DNA from: Arachis hypogaea
Lineage: Eukaryota; Streptophyta; Magnoliopsida; Fabales; Fabaceae
DNA: 64,000 nucleotides
Reading direction: 5' to 3'
Assembly: GCF_003086295.3 (NCBI RefSeq)
Contig: NC_092051.1
Location: forward strand, 9,292,810-9,356,809
In this document: positions 34,417-45,865 of the stretch, one piece after another
Layout of the letters: every line of letters starts with the position of its first letter
Numbering within the stretch: position 1 is the stretch's first letter
Program-made: the position numbers and the translations under genes
The notes under the pieces: generated by a model
What the model saw: the letters and a program-made list of their open reading frames with translations, nothing else
Databases searched by the model: none
What the model was told of the DNA's origin: nothing

Positions 34417-34767
34417 TTTTATAATAACCAAAAACCCCACTTGCACGCTTCATTGTCTTCGCGTTTTATCCCCCTCAAAATCTTTTTTCACTCATGCTTT
34501 TTTTCCATCGTTGGAATTGATTGTTGAGTGTGGTTCGGACCGTGTGGAGTTGGTGATTGATTGACCTTGTTGAAAGTTGAAGAGTGAAATTTGCAAGAAC
34601 AACACTAAAACAGGTAAGAGTTCCTAATCCCTAGTCCCTACACAGTTGTGATGTGAATGTTATGATTTTACTCTTTTTTCGATTTTTATTTTTCTAGTGG
34701 AGGTTAAACTATCTACTGTATTTAGAATTTCTCTGATAAGTCTATGATTTTTTTTTTGGGTAGTGAT

Positions 34768-36593
34768 AGAAGATTTACTGTTTACTGTTCATCTCCACCA
34801 TGGTGGTCAGTTAGTTAGTACAAGAGGAGGGAAAGAATATCTTGATGAAATAATAGTGGAAGTGTTACGGTTTAACTTAGATGAGTGGTCCATGTAAGAA
34901 ATTGTTACTGAGCTAAAAGAACTTGGATACACGGACAATGCTAAAATTTAGTGGAATAATCCTAGAGCTGCATTGAATGATGGCTTTAGGAAGTTGAAGT
35001 CTGATGGAGATATGATGAGAATGGATAAGTTTGTAGTGGATCAAAAGACTAAACACTACCATATGTATGTGGTTAATGGATACAGACAAGAAAATGAGAT
35101 TAAAATAACCTCAAATGATGAGGACTATGTACCTTCTGATGGTGAATACAGTGGTGATACTTTAGTTGAAGTAGAAGTGGTCAGTTAATCAGAGTTTTCA
35201 AGTGAAGATAACAAGTTTGATGACAGTGCTGATGATGGTGATCATGAGGATCACTTTGATTTTGATGTTGAAGATGAAAATCAACAAGGTCAGCATCCAA
35301 ATGTCTTGGGAGATAACAGTGGCTCATTAGGAGAAGATGATAATAATATTAATGTGAAAGTTGGTGTGAAAACTAACAAAGGAAGGGTGAGTGAAGATAG
35401 TACAAAAATTGATGTTAGAGATATTTCTTCACGTTATGAGACAGTCATTGGATAGCTATGATGAAGATTTTGATGAGCCAATAAAGAGGAAGAGGTATCC
35501 TAGATATAATGAAGCTAACATGAATGTTGATTATGAGTTTCGATTGGGGACTAAATTTAAGTCTATTGCTGAGTTTAAGGAGGCTATTAAGGAGCATGCA
35601 TTGTTGAATAGGAGGGACATTAGATATGTCAAGAACGATCAGGTTAGATGCAAAGTCAAATGTAAGGATTTAGGTGGAGAGTACCTATAGATGGTATTTG
35701 CAAGTAAAGTAGAAAAATATGAATGTGTTAGACTGAAGACATTGAAGAGCAAGCACACTTATGAAAGGAATTACAGTAGTTGTCCTGCATTCAGCAATTG
35801 AATTGTAAAGAAAATCACCAATAACTTAAGTAGAGGGGAAGATATGAAGTTAGGTACTGTAATTCAAACACGTCAAGATAAATACATGACAAATATATCT
35901 GTGTGGAAGGCTTATTGGACAAGGAAATAGGCAAAAAAAGTTGTGCATGAAAAGATAGTGCTGCAATATGGGAGGATCAGTGACTACTGTGCAAAGGTAC
36001 TGAGAGCAAACCCTGGATCTACACTGAAGCTGAAGTTGGATAAACCTTCTCCAACAATCCAGGTGAGGTTTGTGCGAATGTATATGTGTTTGGATGCTAT
36101 GAAAAAAGGGTTCCTGACTACTTGTAGGCCTATTATAAGATTGGATAGTTGCCATCTGAAGGGTGATCATGGACAATAATTGTTGGTTGCTATAAGTAAA
36201 GATCCTAATTATAACTATTTTTCCTAGCAGTTGCAGCAGTGGAGGCAAAGACTAAAGATTCAATGGGCCTGATTTTTGGAGTTATTACTTCATGACATTG
36301 GTGACTTCACAGCTAAGAAATGGGTCTCTATGTTTGACCATCAAAAGACAAGGCACTTAACTTTAAATAATATGACCAAATGTTTACATTTTCAATGAAT
36401 TTTATTCTTACATAACTTGTTAAAATATTACCTGAAAAATTGATTACGACAGGAGTTACTTCAAATATTTCATGAAATGCTTTCGGTAGTTAAGCATAGG
36501 TTTTGCCTTAAGCACCTATATGCCAATTGTAAGAAGGCCTTTGAAGGGGGTACAATTTTAATGGACTTGATTCTCTCTACTGCTAAAACAACT
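34768..36593 (+). pseudogene. mudrA-like MULE transposase
   Basis: One main frame with stops: FTVHLHHGGQLVSTRGG (plant MuDR N-terminal domain), stops near 34897 and 34949, then NDGFRKLKSDGDMM, an Asp/Glu-rich linker with a stop at 35186, then the MuDR domain YEFRLGTKFKSIAEFKEAIK with KNDQVRCKVKC, and the start of the DDE domain: GFLTTCRPIIRLDSCHLKG, where D in LDSCH matches the first catalytic aspartate of MULEs. EVKHRFCLKHLYA-like sequence (VKHRFCLKHLYANCKKAF) follows a possible intron (about 36355-36455). The frame is cut at 36593 by an LTR. At least six stops or shifts make it inactive. Confidence 0.85.
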
Positions 36594-37966
36594 TGATGGC
36601 GGGCAAATCATCGGTCTAGAATTTCTTTTCAATAAAAGAGAATCGCTTCGTTGCAAGTATAATTCTAGACCAACAATCGACTTCATTAGAGTTTAATTTT
36701 ATTTGTCACAAGTGCAAACCAATAAAAATACCGAGAGTATTAGATCTCGGGTCGTCTCTCAAAGGAATTGCTGTGAGGTATGCGTATTATCAGTTATGAA
36801 GTTCCAGGGGATTTGCAGATAAGAGAACAATAATCTAAATGACAATAAAACTAAGAAAACAACTAAAGATAACAATTCCTAAAGAGGCATTCATGGAAAG
36901 GATTAAGAATCAAGGTTTTCTATCCTAGTCATTAATCATGACACAATAATTACCAAGAGCTAAGCCTATTACGTTATCCCCATATTGAGAGAAAGTCAAA
37001 TGAACCTAGTTAATCCCAATCCATAAGTAGCATCAATGGAAATAAGATCAACTAACAACTCTAGATCACCAATCTAAATTGGGTATTAATGACTCAAGAT
37101 TACCAAACTTCTCTTTCCAAGCCTAGGATGCTCAAAATCTACTTTAAAACTAAGCCAAGCATTCCATCAAACACTTGGAAGTTATAAAAAAAAGCATATT
37201 AAATTGTAATAATAATAAAATCTACTACTACCAAATACAAGAAAATAATAATAACAATCTAAACAGACATCAATAAACATAAAAATATCAAATTACATTA
37301 AATAAAATTAAAAGTAACAAAGGTTCATGAAACTAGAAGTGACACAAATGAGAAATTAACAAGATAAACTAAGAAAATTAAGGCAATAGAATAAAGAAAG
37401 GTAAAAAAAATAGATAAAAACAAGAAATAAAACCTAAATCTAAAAGAGATTAACCTAATTCTAAAGAGAAGAAGGAGCTTCTCTCTCTAGAAAATGACCT
37501 AAAGCATGATTCCTAAGCTACCCTAATTGCTCACCCCTTGTTCCATCTTGAATTTGGCTTCAAATACTTTAGAAAATGAGTTGGATTTGGGCCTGAGTGA
37601 GCTCAGAAATTACCAGCCACAATTTTTTTAAGTGAGTCACGTGTCGAGTGTCACGCATACGCGAAACTGGGCAGATTTCCAAACTTCATTTCTTCATGAA
37701 TTCTTCACTTTGCTTACTTTTTCTTCATTTCTTTGATCCAATCCTTGCCTCTTAAGCATGAAATCACTAAACAAACACATCAAGGCATCGAGTAGAATCA
37801 AAGTGAATTAAATTTAGCATTAAAGGCCTAAAAAGCATGTTTTCACTCTTAAGCACAAATTAGGAGAAATTCACAAAATCATGCTATTTTATTGAATAAA
37901 TGTGAGATAAGTTAATAAAATCCACTAAATTCAACACAAGATAAACCCTAAAATTAGGATTTATCA
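36594..37966 (-). repeat. 3' LTR of second Ty3-type family
   Basis: 1373 bp; on the minus strand it starts TGATAAATCC and ends GCCCGCCATCA (TGAT/ATCA inverted termini). Directly upstream on the minus strand is the purine-rich GTGTAGGGAGGT, a polypurine tract, which identifies this as a 3' LTR. Same family as the solo LTR 4564-17389, with shared blocks along its length. No genes inside. Confidence 0.8.
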
Positions 37967-38444
37967 ACCTCCCTACACTTAAACTAAGCATGTCCTCATG
38001 CTAAGTTAAGAACGATACAAGAAAGGGGTATCAATATTTATTCAATGCAAACTACCTATATGCAACCTATCTACATGCATGCAACAACTTGGTCAAAATA
38101 AATCAATTTCCAAAAAAACGTGTATAAACATAAGGGCTAAAGCAATCATAATCAAATCAAATCCACAATTGAATTGAGTTATTGAAAAGAATTTAACAAC
38201 TTGCGAGAAGGAGATAATAATCGGTGGAAACATAGAATTGAGCAATCGAACCCTCACCAGATGTGTATACACTCTAATTGCTCAAGTGTATAGGGTTGAT
38301 TCACTTAATTTTCCTCTAATCATGCTTTCTAAGATTTGTTTTTCATCTAACAATAAACAATTATTCAATGTATGCATACAAATATTATGAGGACTTTCCA
38401 CAAGATTGTAATGGGGTTAGGGTTAAGGTAAGGATATATATATA
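37967..38444 (-). mobile_element. Internal 3' region of the Ty3-type element
   Basis: Non-coding DNA upstream of the 3' LTR, with GCATGAGGACATGCTTAGTT next to the polypurine tract. It probably continues after the foldback insertion at about 39531. The rest of the element and its 5' LTR are missing. Confidence 0.6.
38436..38444. repeat. Target-site duplication ATATATATA, left copy
   Basis: Partner at 39487-39495. It is weak evidence alone because the right copy merges into an (AT)n run (39487-39530), but its position at both exact termini fits a 9-bp Mutator-type duplication. Confidence 0.6.
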
Positions 38445-39484
38445 GGTTAAATTACACAGTTGGTCCCTATACTTTTGGTGAAATTGCAAATTGGTCCTTA
38501 CACTTTAAAAGTTTGTAATTGGGTCCCTAAAGATAATTAAAATTTGTAATTTAGTCCCCGTCATTCAAAAAGTGTTTGATTTAACAGAATATTTTCAGAA
38601 TATTCTCTATTTTGAACATGTGACCTGCACATGTTTGCAATAGGGACTAATTTGCAACTTTAGTGAAAGTATGAGGACCAACCGTGTAATTTAACCATTT
38701 GAAAATGACCAAAAACTCCCTAGACTATCTCAATCCACCCTACCCCTCCCCAGCTCTCTCACTCTCACTTTCTCACTTTCCAAAATGGCACCCCAACCCC
38801 AATGCTCTCTGTCTCTCACCTCGGCTCACAATCGTTGTGCCTCTCGCCTCCGTCACCATGCCGAATTCACTAATAAATTGAGTTGCTATTTTTGTGTTGA
38901 TTTGTTGCTATTTTTTTATTAGACATTAAATTATTTGCTTTGAGCATGCTTGTGATTGGAATTATTCTCTTTCATTTATCGTCGGTGTTCAGTATTGGGA
39001 TTGGAAGAGAAGAAAAAGTTGTCGGATGAGAGAGGCGAGATGGAGAAAGGAGGTGAGACCTGACTCGTGAGCACAAATGCGGTGGATCCGGCGTAGCGAC
39101 GGTGAACCGAGGTGAGAGATAGAGAGCGGTGGAGTTTGGGTGTCGTTTTAGAAAGTGAGAAAGTGAGAGTGAGAGAGTTGGGGGGGGACGGGGTAGGTTC
39201 AGATAGTCTAGGGAGTTTTTGGTCACTCCAAATGATTAAATTACACAATTGATCCCCATACTTTCACTAAAATTATAAATTGGTCCCTGTTGTCAAACAT
39301 GTGCAGGTCACATGTTCAAAATAAAGAATATTCTGAGAATATTCTGTTAAATCAAACACTTTTTGAACGGTGGGGACTAAATTACAAATTTTAATTCTCT
39401 TTAGGGACTCAATTATAAACTTTTAAAGTGTAGGGACTAATTTGTAATTTCACTGAAAGTGTAGGGACTAACTGTGTAATTTAA

Positions 39485-39486
<2 letters not shown>
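38445..39486. mobile_element. Non-autonomous relative of the MULE (foldback, 1042 bp)
   Basis: Ends GGTTAAATTACACAGTTGGT and the exact inverse of TGTGTAATTTAACC; arms of about 400 bases pair, including TTTAACAGAATATT and AGTCTAGGGAGTTTTTGGTC blocks. The ends match those of the MULE at 33308/42242, so the MULE transposase is the likely mover. The short central part is GC-richer than the arms (for example GGTGGATCCGGCGTAGCGAC). No gene is supported. Confidence 0.85.

Positions 39487-39530
<44 letters not shown>
39487..39530. repeat. (AT)n microsatellite
   Basis: About 22 uninterrupted AT units directly after the foldback element. Confidence 0.95.
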
Positions 39531-39532
<2 letters not shown>

Positions 39533-40055
39533 AAATTTGCATCTTTGATTAACCTACGCTCTCACCAAACACATATAACAACCCATACAATTTAAATACA
39601 AACCTATCTACTAGAGCAGGAGATAAATCTTCTATTTTGATTCATCACAGTATTGGATGTTCGAAGTGTCAGCGAATCTCTACAAAAGGAGTGAGTCCTT
39701 CTCTCCTTACCTTTCACATCTTCTTCTTCATCAATCCACTCAAAGAAATTACATTTTGGTAACTTACAACAAGTCACAAATATACTACCTAAGCTATTCA
39801 TGGATGACGAGAAGAGCTCCATCACCTTTTTCCCATAGAAACATCAATATCTTCTCTTGTTCATACTCCTAGATGTTGAGATTTTTTTAAATAATTGGTT
39901 TGGATCCATTCAAACTTGAAAAAAGTCTTTAACCCTAACAAAGATACTAGAAATATGTTGTGAGAGATCTTCATCTTCTCATTCAAAACGAATCCTTAAA
40001 ACATTGCTTCGTAAAAGCATTATGGTAAAATAATAACATTTAACGTTTTTTTTTT
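39531..40055. other. Remnant between foldback and copia insertions
   Basis: Probably the continuation of the Ty3-type internal region and then the MULE body; the border cannot be placed. The minus-strand frame 39604-39825 is treated separately. Confidence 0.4.
39604..39825 (-). pseudogene. GRF-type zinc-finger-like fragment, halves in swapped order
   Basis: A 73-residue minus frame has LPKCNFFEWIDEEED, like the C-terminal half of plant GRF fingers, and after it LRTSNTVMNQNRRFISC, like the N-terminal half. In ordinary GRF fingers these come in the other order. The CxC pair is incomplete. Either two damaged fingers or a rearranged one; the assignment is tentative. Confidence 0.3.
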
Positions 40056-40105
40056 ACATTGAATGTTAGTGGGACTCAATTATAAATTTTAATTTTCTTT
40101 AGGGA

Positions 40106-40312
40106 TATTAGAATATAGTTAGAATTAATTAGGATCAATTAGTATATCTGAATATTTATTATAGAAAATTACGTCTTTATTATCACGATTCTCTTAGTAT
40201 CTATAAATACCTTCTTATATTGTATCATTTCAGACAACTTGAGCTGACAACTTGAATATACTCAATAATAAGACACAAATCCTTCCTCTAGTTTAGTCTC
40301 TTATTTCTAACA
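40106..40312 (+). repeat. 5' LTR of plus-strand copia-type element
   Basis: It begins TATTAGAATATAG (TGTTAG with one change), holds TATAAATACC (TATA box) and ends TTATTTCTAACA, followed by the primer site TGGTATCAAAGCC, complementary to initiator tRNA-Met with one change. Confidence 0.8.
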
Positions 40313-40706
40313 TGGTATCAAAGCCATGGTATCCTCCTTGAAGAGGATATGTTGTTTTTCTTGTGGTGAAATCACCGTCCGTAGTTTTTGCATTTTTTTC
40401 TATGTCATTCTTCTTTCCCTTTTGTCACTCCTTTGATTTTTTTCACCTCACCAACTAGTCTATTTTCTCTATCTTGTGTTATTTTGAGTGGAATGATCAA
40501 ACACCATTGTCATCTACTGCTTACTTATTCTCATAAAGAAATCATATAGTTTTCGCTCTCTTTCGGCAGTTTCGTCTACGTTTCTCTCGTGGCAGTTCCG
40601 TCTACGTTTTCTCGTGGCAGTTCCATCTGCATTTTTTCATGACAATCTCGTCTACGTTTCGTCTGTGTTTCTTTCTGGTAGTTCCATCTCGCTTCCTTCA
40701 GAAAGC

Positions 40707-40938
40707 GGCAGTTCCGTCTGCGCTTTCTTTAGACAAGCGGCAGTTCCATCTGTGCTTCCTTCAGACTAGCAGCAGTTCCATCTGTGCTTCCTTCAGACAA
40801 GTGGCAGTTCCGTCTGTGCTTCCTTCAGACTAGCGGCAGTTCTATCTGTGCTTCCTTCAGACAAGCGGCAGTTCCGTCTGCGCTTCCTTCAGACAAGCGG
40901 CAGTTCCGTATGCACTTCCTTCAGACAAGCGGCAGTTC
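40707..40938 (+). repeat. 32-bp tandem repeat array, plus copy
   Basis: Seven full units and a partial of a 32-bp unit containing CAGTTCCGTCTGCGCTTCC and ending TTCAGACAAGC, at 40707, 40739, 40771, 40803, 40835, 40867, 40899 and 40931. Units differ by a few bases. The array is cut off at 40938 by the minus copy's LTR. Confidence 0.9.
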
Positions 40939-42055
40939 AAGTTGAGAAAGGATTTGTATATTATTGAGTGTGTGTTCAATTTGTCTATTCAAGTTGTCTA
41001 TAATGATACAATATAAAAGGGTATTTATAGGTACTAAGAGAATTGTAATAATAAAGACGTAATCTCATATAATAAATATTCTGATATACTAAATAATACT
41101 AATTGATCCTAATTATATTCTAACATCCCCCTCAAACTCAAGTGACAACTTGATTTTGAAACTTATTTAAAATAACGAAATAAAGAGAAAAAAACTGCAT
41201 AAACTGATAAAACGGGTACAGACGGAACTGCCGGAAGGAAGCGCAGATGGAACTGTTGCTTGTCTGAAGGAAGCGCAGACGGAACTGCCGCTAGTCTGAA
41301 GGAAGCACCGACGGAACTGCCGCTAGTCTGAAGGAAGCGCCGACGGAACTGCTGCTTGTCTGAAGGAAGCGCAGACGGAACTACTGCTTGTCTGAAAGAA
41401 GCGCAGACGGAACTGCCACTTGTCTGAAGGAAGTGCAGACGGAACTGCCGGAAAAAAAATGCAAACGGAACTGCCACAAAGAAACACAGACGAAACGCAG
41501 ACGGAACTGCCACGAGAGAACGCAGACGTAACTGCCACGAGAGAACGCAGACGGAACTGCCACGAGAGAACGCAGACGGAACTGCCACGAGAGAACGCAG
41601 ATGGAACTGCCGAAAGAGAGCAAAAATTATATGATTTCTTCATGAGAATAGGAAAACAGCGGATGACATTGGTGTTTGATCATTCGATTCGAAAAGACAT
41701 AAGACGGAGAGAATAGGCTAGTCGATGAGGTGAAAAAGTATCAAAGGAGTGACAAAAAGGTCAAGAAAAATGGCATAGACAAAAAAAGTGCAAAAACTTC
41801 GGTGATTTCACCGCAAGAAAAACAACATATCATCTTCAAGGAGAATACCATGGCTCTGATACCATGTTAGAAACAAGAGACCAAACTGGAGAAAGGATTT
41901 GTGTATTATTGAGTGTAATCAAGTTGTCTGGAATGATACAATATAGAACGATATTTATATGTACTAAGAGAATTGTAATAATAAAGACGTAATCTCCTAT
42001 AATAAATATTCCGATATACTAAATAATACTAATTGATCCTAATTATATTCTAACA
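40939..42055 (-). mobile_element. Minus-strand copia-type small element
   Basis: 5' LTR 41865-42055; primer site at 41851-41864 (reverse TGGTATCAGAGCCA, initiator tRNA-Met type); internal region with a 32-bp array (41220-41455) and a 25-bp array (about 41490-41610, unit GGAACTGCCACGAGAGAACG...); polypurine tract 41126-41140 (reverse TTGAGTTTGAGGGGGA); 3' LTR 40939-41125 lacking its last 20 or so bases. No protein domain; the 141-codon frame 41163-41588 is repeat translation. Confidence 0.8.
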
Positions 42056-42158
42056 CCTTTTTATATTGTATCATTTCAGACAATTTGAGCAGACAATTTG
42101 AATATACTCAATAATAAGACACAAATCCTTCCTCTAGTTTAGTCTCTTATTTCTAACA
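42056..42158 (+). repeat. Terminal part of plus-strand copia 3' LTR
   Basis: Matches the last 100 or so bases of 40106-40312, ending TTATTTCTAACA at the TSD. The first half is missing at the join with the minus copy. Confidence 0.8.
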
Positions 42159-42251
42159 AGAGACTCAATTACAAACTTTTAAAATGTAAGAATCAATTTA
42201 CAATTTTATTAAAAGTGTAAGAACTAACGGTATAATTTAATCAAAATTTTA

Positions 42252-44577
42252 TAAGAATAAAATAAAATAAAATAAAATTTATTTATTTATTTGTTTTACC
42301 AACTGAAAGTTATTTTTTTTAATAATTAAAAGTTAAAATTTTACTTTTTAAATATCGAATAAACAAAATCAATTCAAACTATACAAATTTAAAAATAAAC
42401 TCAAACTTATTCAATATAAACCGTAACAAATTATATAATTTTCGGATTGAATTATTATTTTTTTTTAAATTGATCCAAACCATATCGTGAATAATCTTAG
42501 TTACGAGCAAAAAACAGTAAAAATATAAAAAAAATTAGAAAAATTACACATGCGGATAATAAAAGAAGAGAAAAAGATAAACAAAACAAAAAAAGTGAAC
42601 AAAAGCAGACAAGCAAAAAAAAAAATATTTTAGGCGTGTCCACTTTTTAACTCTTGATTAGGAGTTTAGTTGAACAATAATTTGTTCATCTTGTGTCATT
42701 CTTAATCTTATTTATGTAACTCACCTTCGTTGCACTACAGAAATATTAAGTATTATCGATGATCCTATTAACAGTAATCAAATTAACAGATAGTTATATA
42801 GTTATTAGATTATTTGGTTCAACCGATAAGTCATTAATTTATTCCATTGATTCGGTCATAATTAAATAAAAATATAAATTATAAAAATAAAAAATTAAAT
42901 GTATATTTTTAAAAAATATATTAATGATTAATTAAATATTAATTCTTAAATATAATTTATAGTACAAAAATAGATAATAAATTAGTTATTAGTATAAAAT
43001 ATTTTCTCAATTTAAATGAACAAAAGAAAACAAAAAATAACATAATCAATATCAATATATCAATACGTTTGTATATTAGATATTGTTACTTGTTTGGTAT
43101 CTATGTCAATCCATACTTAAAAGAATAAAAAAAATAAAAATTTATTCATAGTTTATTTTATATATATATATATCATCAAGAAGCAAGATAACACAGCGGT
43201 AAGGGAGAGGAATAGTTAGATCTTTGGTAAAATAAAAATTGATAAAATTCAACGATTTTACTAATTATAATGTCTCGTGATGACCATCAAATATTTTTTT
43301 CGCTAAGATGTAAAATAAAAAAAATTATAATAACATACCAATATAGTAAAGTTGAGGTAATATTAACTAATAATGTTTAATTTTTTTATTTTGATGGCAG
43401 TTGTATTATCTGCAAATAACAGATTGGGTTTTTAATTAATAAAAATAGAATAAATTAAAAAGTTGAAAAAGATCAGATTTATTAATTTGTTAACAATTTT
43501 GATAATATAAATAAATAAGTTTAAAAGTAAACTACTAAAACCGTACTCGAAAATTACATTGCTGACAAAACGAACTACAAAAGACACTAATAACAAATAA
43601 GCCTTTAAAAAATTTAAAAACACAATAAAAAAATTAGATATTAAATATATTTTTTAAAAATGACTTTAAAGATCAAATTTTGATGCAAATTTTTGTAATT
43701 ATTATTAAAAAATGAATTTTTTTATTCTTAAAATTTGATTGTTTTTTGTCAAGTAAATTAAAAAAAATATTTTGAATGATCATATTTTTTTGAAAAATAA
43801 AAAAATTTAAAGATCAAATTTTACTTTAATTTTTTTTGTGTGTATTTTTTAAATATTTATTCAAATATTACCACAAAAATTTAGATTTAATGAATAAATC
43901 ATTTGCTAAATATAAATTTTTTTTTGTTATTTTCAAAAGATATAATATATATTAATTCTTTTTGTCATATTTTTAAATTATTCAAAAACTATTTTATCTA
44001 TAAAATTTGTCAAAGACTATTTTGTCTGTAATTGAATTTTTCTGGATATCGAAATCGTAGTTAACCATAAATTCAATTAGGGTTCAAAATGTCAATAATG
44101 TCATAAAAAAATTATATTAACAAAACAAATATCACTATAGCTAGTAGTTCTCATCCAAAAACTCATCGTCATGAGATCTGTTACCGTTGATGGGGCATTT
44201 GAACATTGTTATAAAATCTACTCTATCTATATGGATTACACCAACGTGTACAATTCACTCATTGCACTCTTCAAATTAAATAAGTTACCTTTATACTTAG
44301 AATATATATATACGTAACTTTTTGAAACTTATGTAAACAGTGATTATTTCGATCGAATTGTTATATCAATTAAAATGAACAAAAAGCCATGATAACAACT
44401 AGACCAAAATGAGTCAACGGTAACCAATTTTCAAAACCAAAGAAATCAAAATAAAAGGCAAAACATACATATCTTTTGAATAATTGAATCCCCCACTAAT
44501 GTTTAAAGCACATGTTTGGAAATATACGGACACACAACGAACTAATTCATTATCTAGATTAAACGGATATGATATGA
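42252..44577. other. AT-rich intergenic DNA
   Basis: No gene seen. The minus frame 43432-43623 is composition-driven (Ile/Leu/Phe/Asn). Confidence 0.6.
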
Positions 44578-44586
44578 TATAATATG

Positions 44587-44892
44587 GGATAAAATATATT
44601 TTCTTTTGTTTTTAATATTTATATTTTTTTTTTAAATATTTTTACCGTTTAGTTGTATTTAATTTTATTTTTAATATTTTTTATTTGTGTCAAAAAAAAT
44701 TTTAAAGGTTAACTCTATATAAAATAGTAGGAACAAAATTAAAAATTTTTAGACATAATTTTGACACAAATAAAAAATATTATAGACTAAATTGAATGAA
44801 TAAAAAATGTTGGAATAAAATTGAATAAAATTAAATATTAGAGATAGTTTAAAAAAATCGCAAACATTAGGAATAAAAAATATACTTTATCC
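44587..44892. mobile_element. Small Mutator-type foldback MITE
   Basis: 306 bp, ends GGATAAAATATATTTTCTTT and (reverse) GGATAAAGTATATTTTTTAT, arms pairing to the TTTTTATTTGTGTCAAAA block near the centre. TSD TATAATATG/TATAATATA (8 of 9). Non-coding. Confidence 0.75.
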
Positions 44893-44901
44893 TATAATAT
44901 A

Positions 44902-45727
44902 TTATTCAAAGTAAATTATTTACAATAATGTTACATGACAAATCATTTTGATAATCAAATTCAATTAAATTAGTCAAATAGCTTATTCACACAATAAAAA
45001 CTAATGAAAAAATTACATAAAAAAATTAAAAATTATGAACTAAAAAAATAACTTTATAAAAAAAAAGTATCCAATATTAAATAATTAAAAATCAATTTTC
45101 TCTATTTATTCATTTACAAATACTAAATTAAAAGAGACAACAAATTAAGACTAAGAATCGGAAAGCAAGAGCAATATATATAATGGGTTTTGTTATTCTA
45201 TCTTAAAGGCATTGGTTAAGTCCTATGTTATAAAAGAAAATATATCATTAAGCTTAACCAATGTTTTTAAAATATTTTTTTATAGTATGCTTAATTAACT
45301 AATGTGCAAAATTCATATATCATTAAACTTCGCCGCATTTTACTCATAGTTTAATTTTCAACTAATTTTTATCCCAAATTGGGTTTATTTTAGGGTTAAA
45401 TTGAGTCTAGGGTTAATCATAGCCTCATAGGAGGAAAGGCAAGTATAGAGTAAGGTTAATTCTCACTCATACATAATATAATTAAATAAACTCATACATA
45501 CATAATATAATTAAATAACAGCTTTAAATTTTGTCATTATTTAATCATTCATGTGAAGGAAATATCTTAATATCTTAGCCTGTGGCCATAAGAATGAGAT
45601 TGTTCCTGCCCAGTGCATTTGAAAGCTACACATACATGTGTGTAGGAATAATAATGCTTTTCCCCCGACGGGCCGGCCCGGCCCAGCCCAGAGTATACTT
45701 AAATGCTCAATTATAATATTAATTAAA
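44902..45727. other. AT-rich intergenic DNA
   Basis: Nothing recognised except a short GC-rich spot at 45664-45691 (GACGGGCCGGCCCGGCCCAG). Confidence 0.6.
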
Positions 45728-45865
45728 TGAAAACTCAGGTGCAATCGACTTCACGTGAAGTTGATAGTTGAGAGTCATTAGATGATTTGACTGATTTGAC
45801 TAAATTTTTATCTAACGGCTCTTAGTTATCAACTTCACATAAAATCGATTGTATATGAATTTTCA
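45728..45865. mobile_element. 138-bp near-perfect foldback element
   Basis: TGAAAACTCAGGTGCAATCG at the left pairs with the right end; inside, ACTTCACGTGAAGTTGATA and TATCAACTTCACATAAAA and the TTAGATGATTTGA / TATCTAACGGCTC segments pair too. The whole folds into one hairpin. The TSD is unclear. This is a common legume MITE type. Confidence 0.7.

Larger units (their letters stand above)
40106..42158. mobile_element. Two short copia-type elements in opposite orientation, one insertion site
   Basis: The whole block is flanked by AGGGA (40101-40105) and AGAGA (42159-42163), a 5-bp TSD with one mismatch, inside the right arm of the MULE. Plus copy: 5' LTR 40106-40312, primer site from 40313, internal region to 40938, and the last part of a 3' LTR at 42056-42158. 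Minus copy (40939-42055): 5' LTR 41865-42055, internal 41126-41864, truncated 3' LTR 40939-41125. The LTRs are about 190-207 bp and the internal part about 740 bp, so both are tiny non-autonomous (TRIM/SMART-like) elements without gag or pol. Confidence 0.8.
33308..42242 (+). mobile_element. Mutator-like element (MULE) with mudrA-type pseudogene and four nested insertions
   Basis: Left end GGTTAAATTACATAGTTAAT; right end, reversed, GATTAAATTATACCGTTAGT. The arms pair over roughly 200 bases (ATTGATCCCTACACTTTAAAA against its counterpart at 42170-42200), with a perfect 9-bp TSD. A mudrA-like transposase pseudogene (34768-36593) starts after the left arm. Insertions: foldback MITE 33546-34416, Ty3-type 3' fragment from 36594, foldback relative 38445-39486, copia pair 40106-42158, the last splitting the right arm. 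The C-terminal half of the transposase is missing, so a deletion accompanied the Ty3 insertion. Confidence 0.8.

Noticed and set aside
41163..41588. 141-codon minus-strand frame as a protein gene
   Set aside because: It is translation of 32- and 25-bp tandem repeats that stay open in several frames; no domain or start context.
40707..41610. Regular 32-bp repeats as a CRISPR array
   Set aside because: Units are contiguous with no spacers, lie inside a copia-type element with LTRs and a tRNA-Met primer site, and the genome is plant.
43180..43310. tRNA-like stretch (AGCGGTAAGGGAGAGG) as a second SINE or tRNA
   Set aside because: No cloverleaf, no B box and no flanking duplication.
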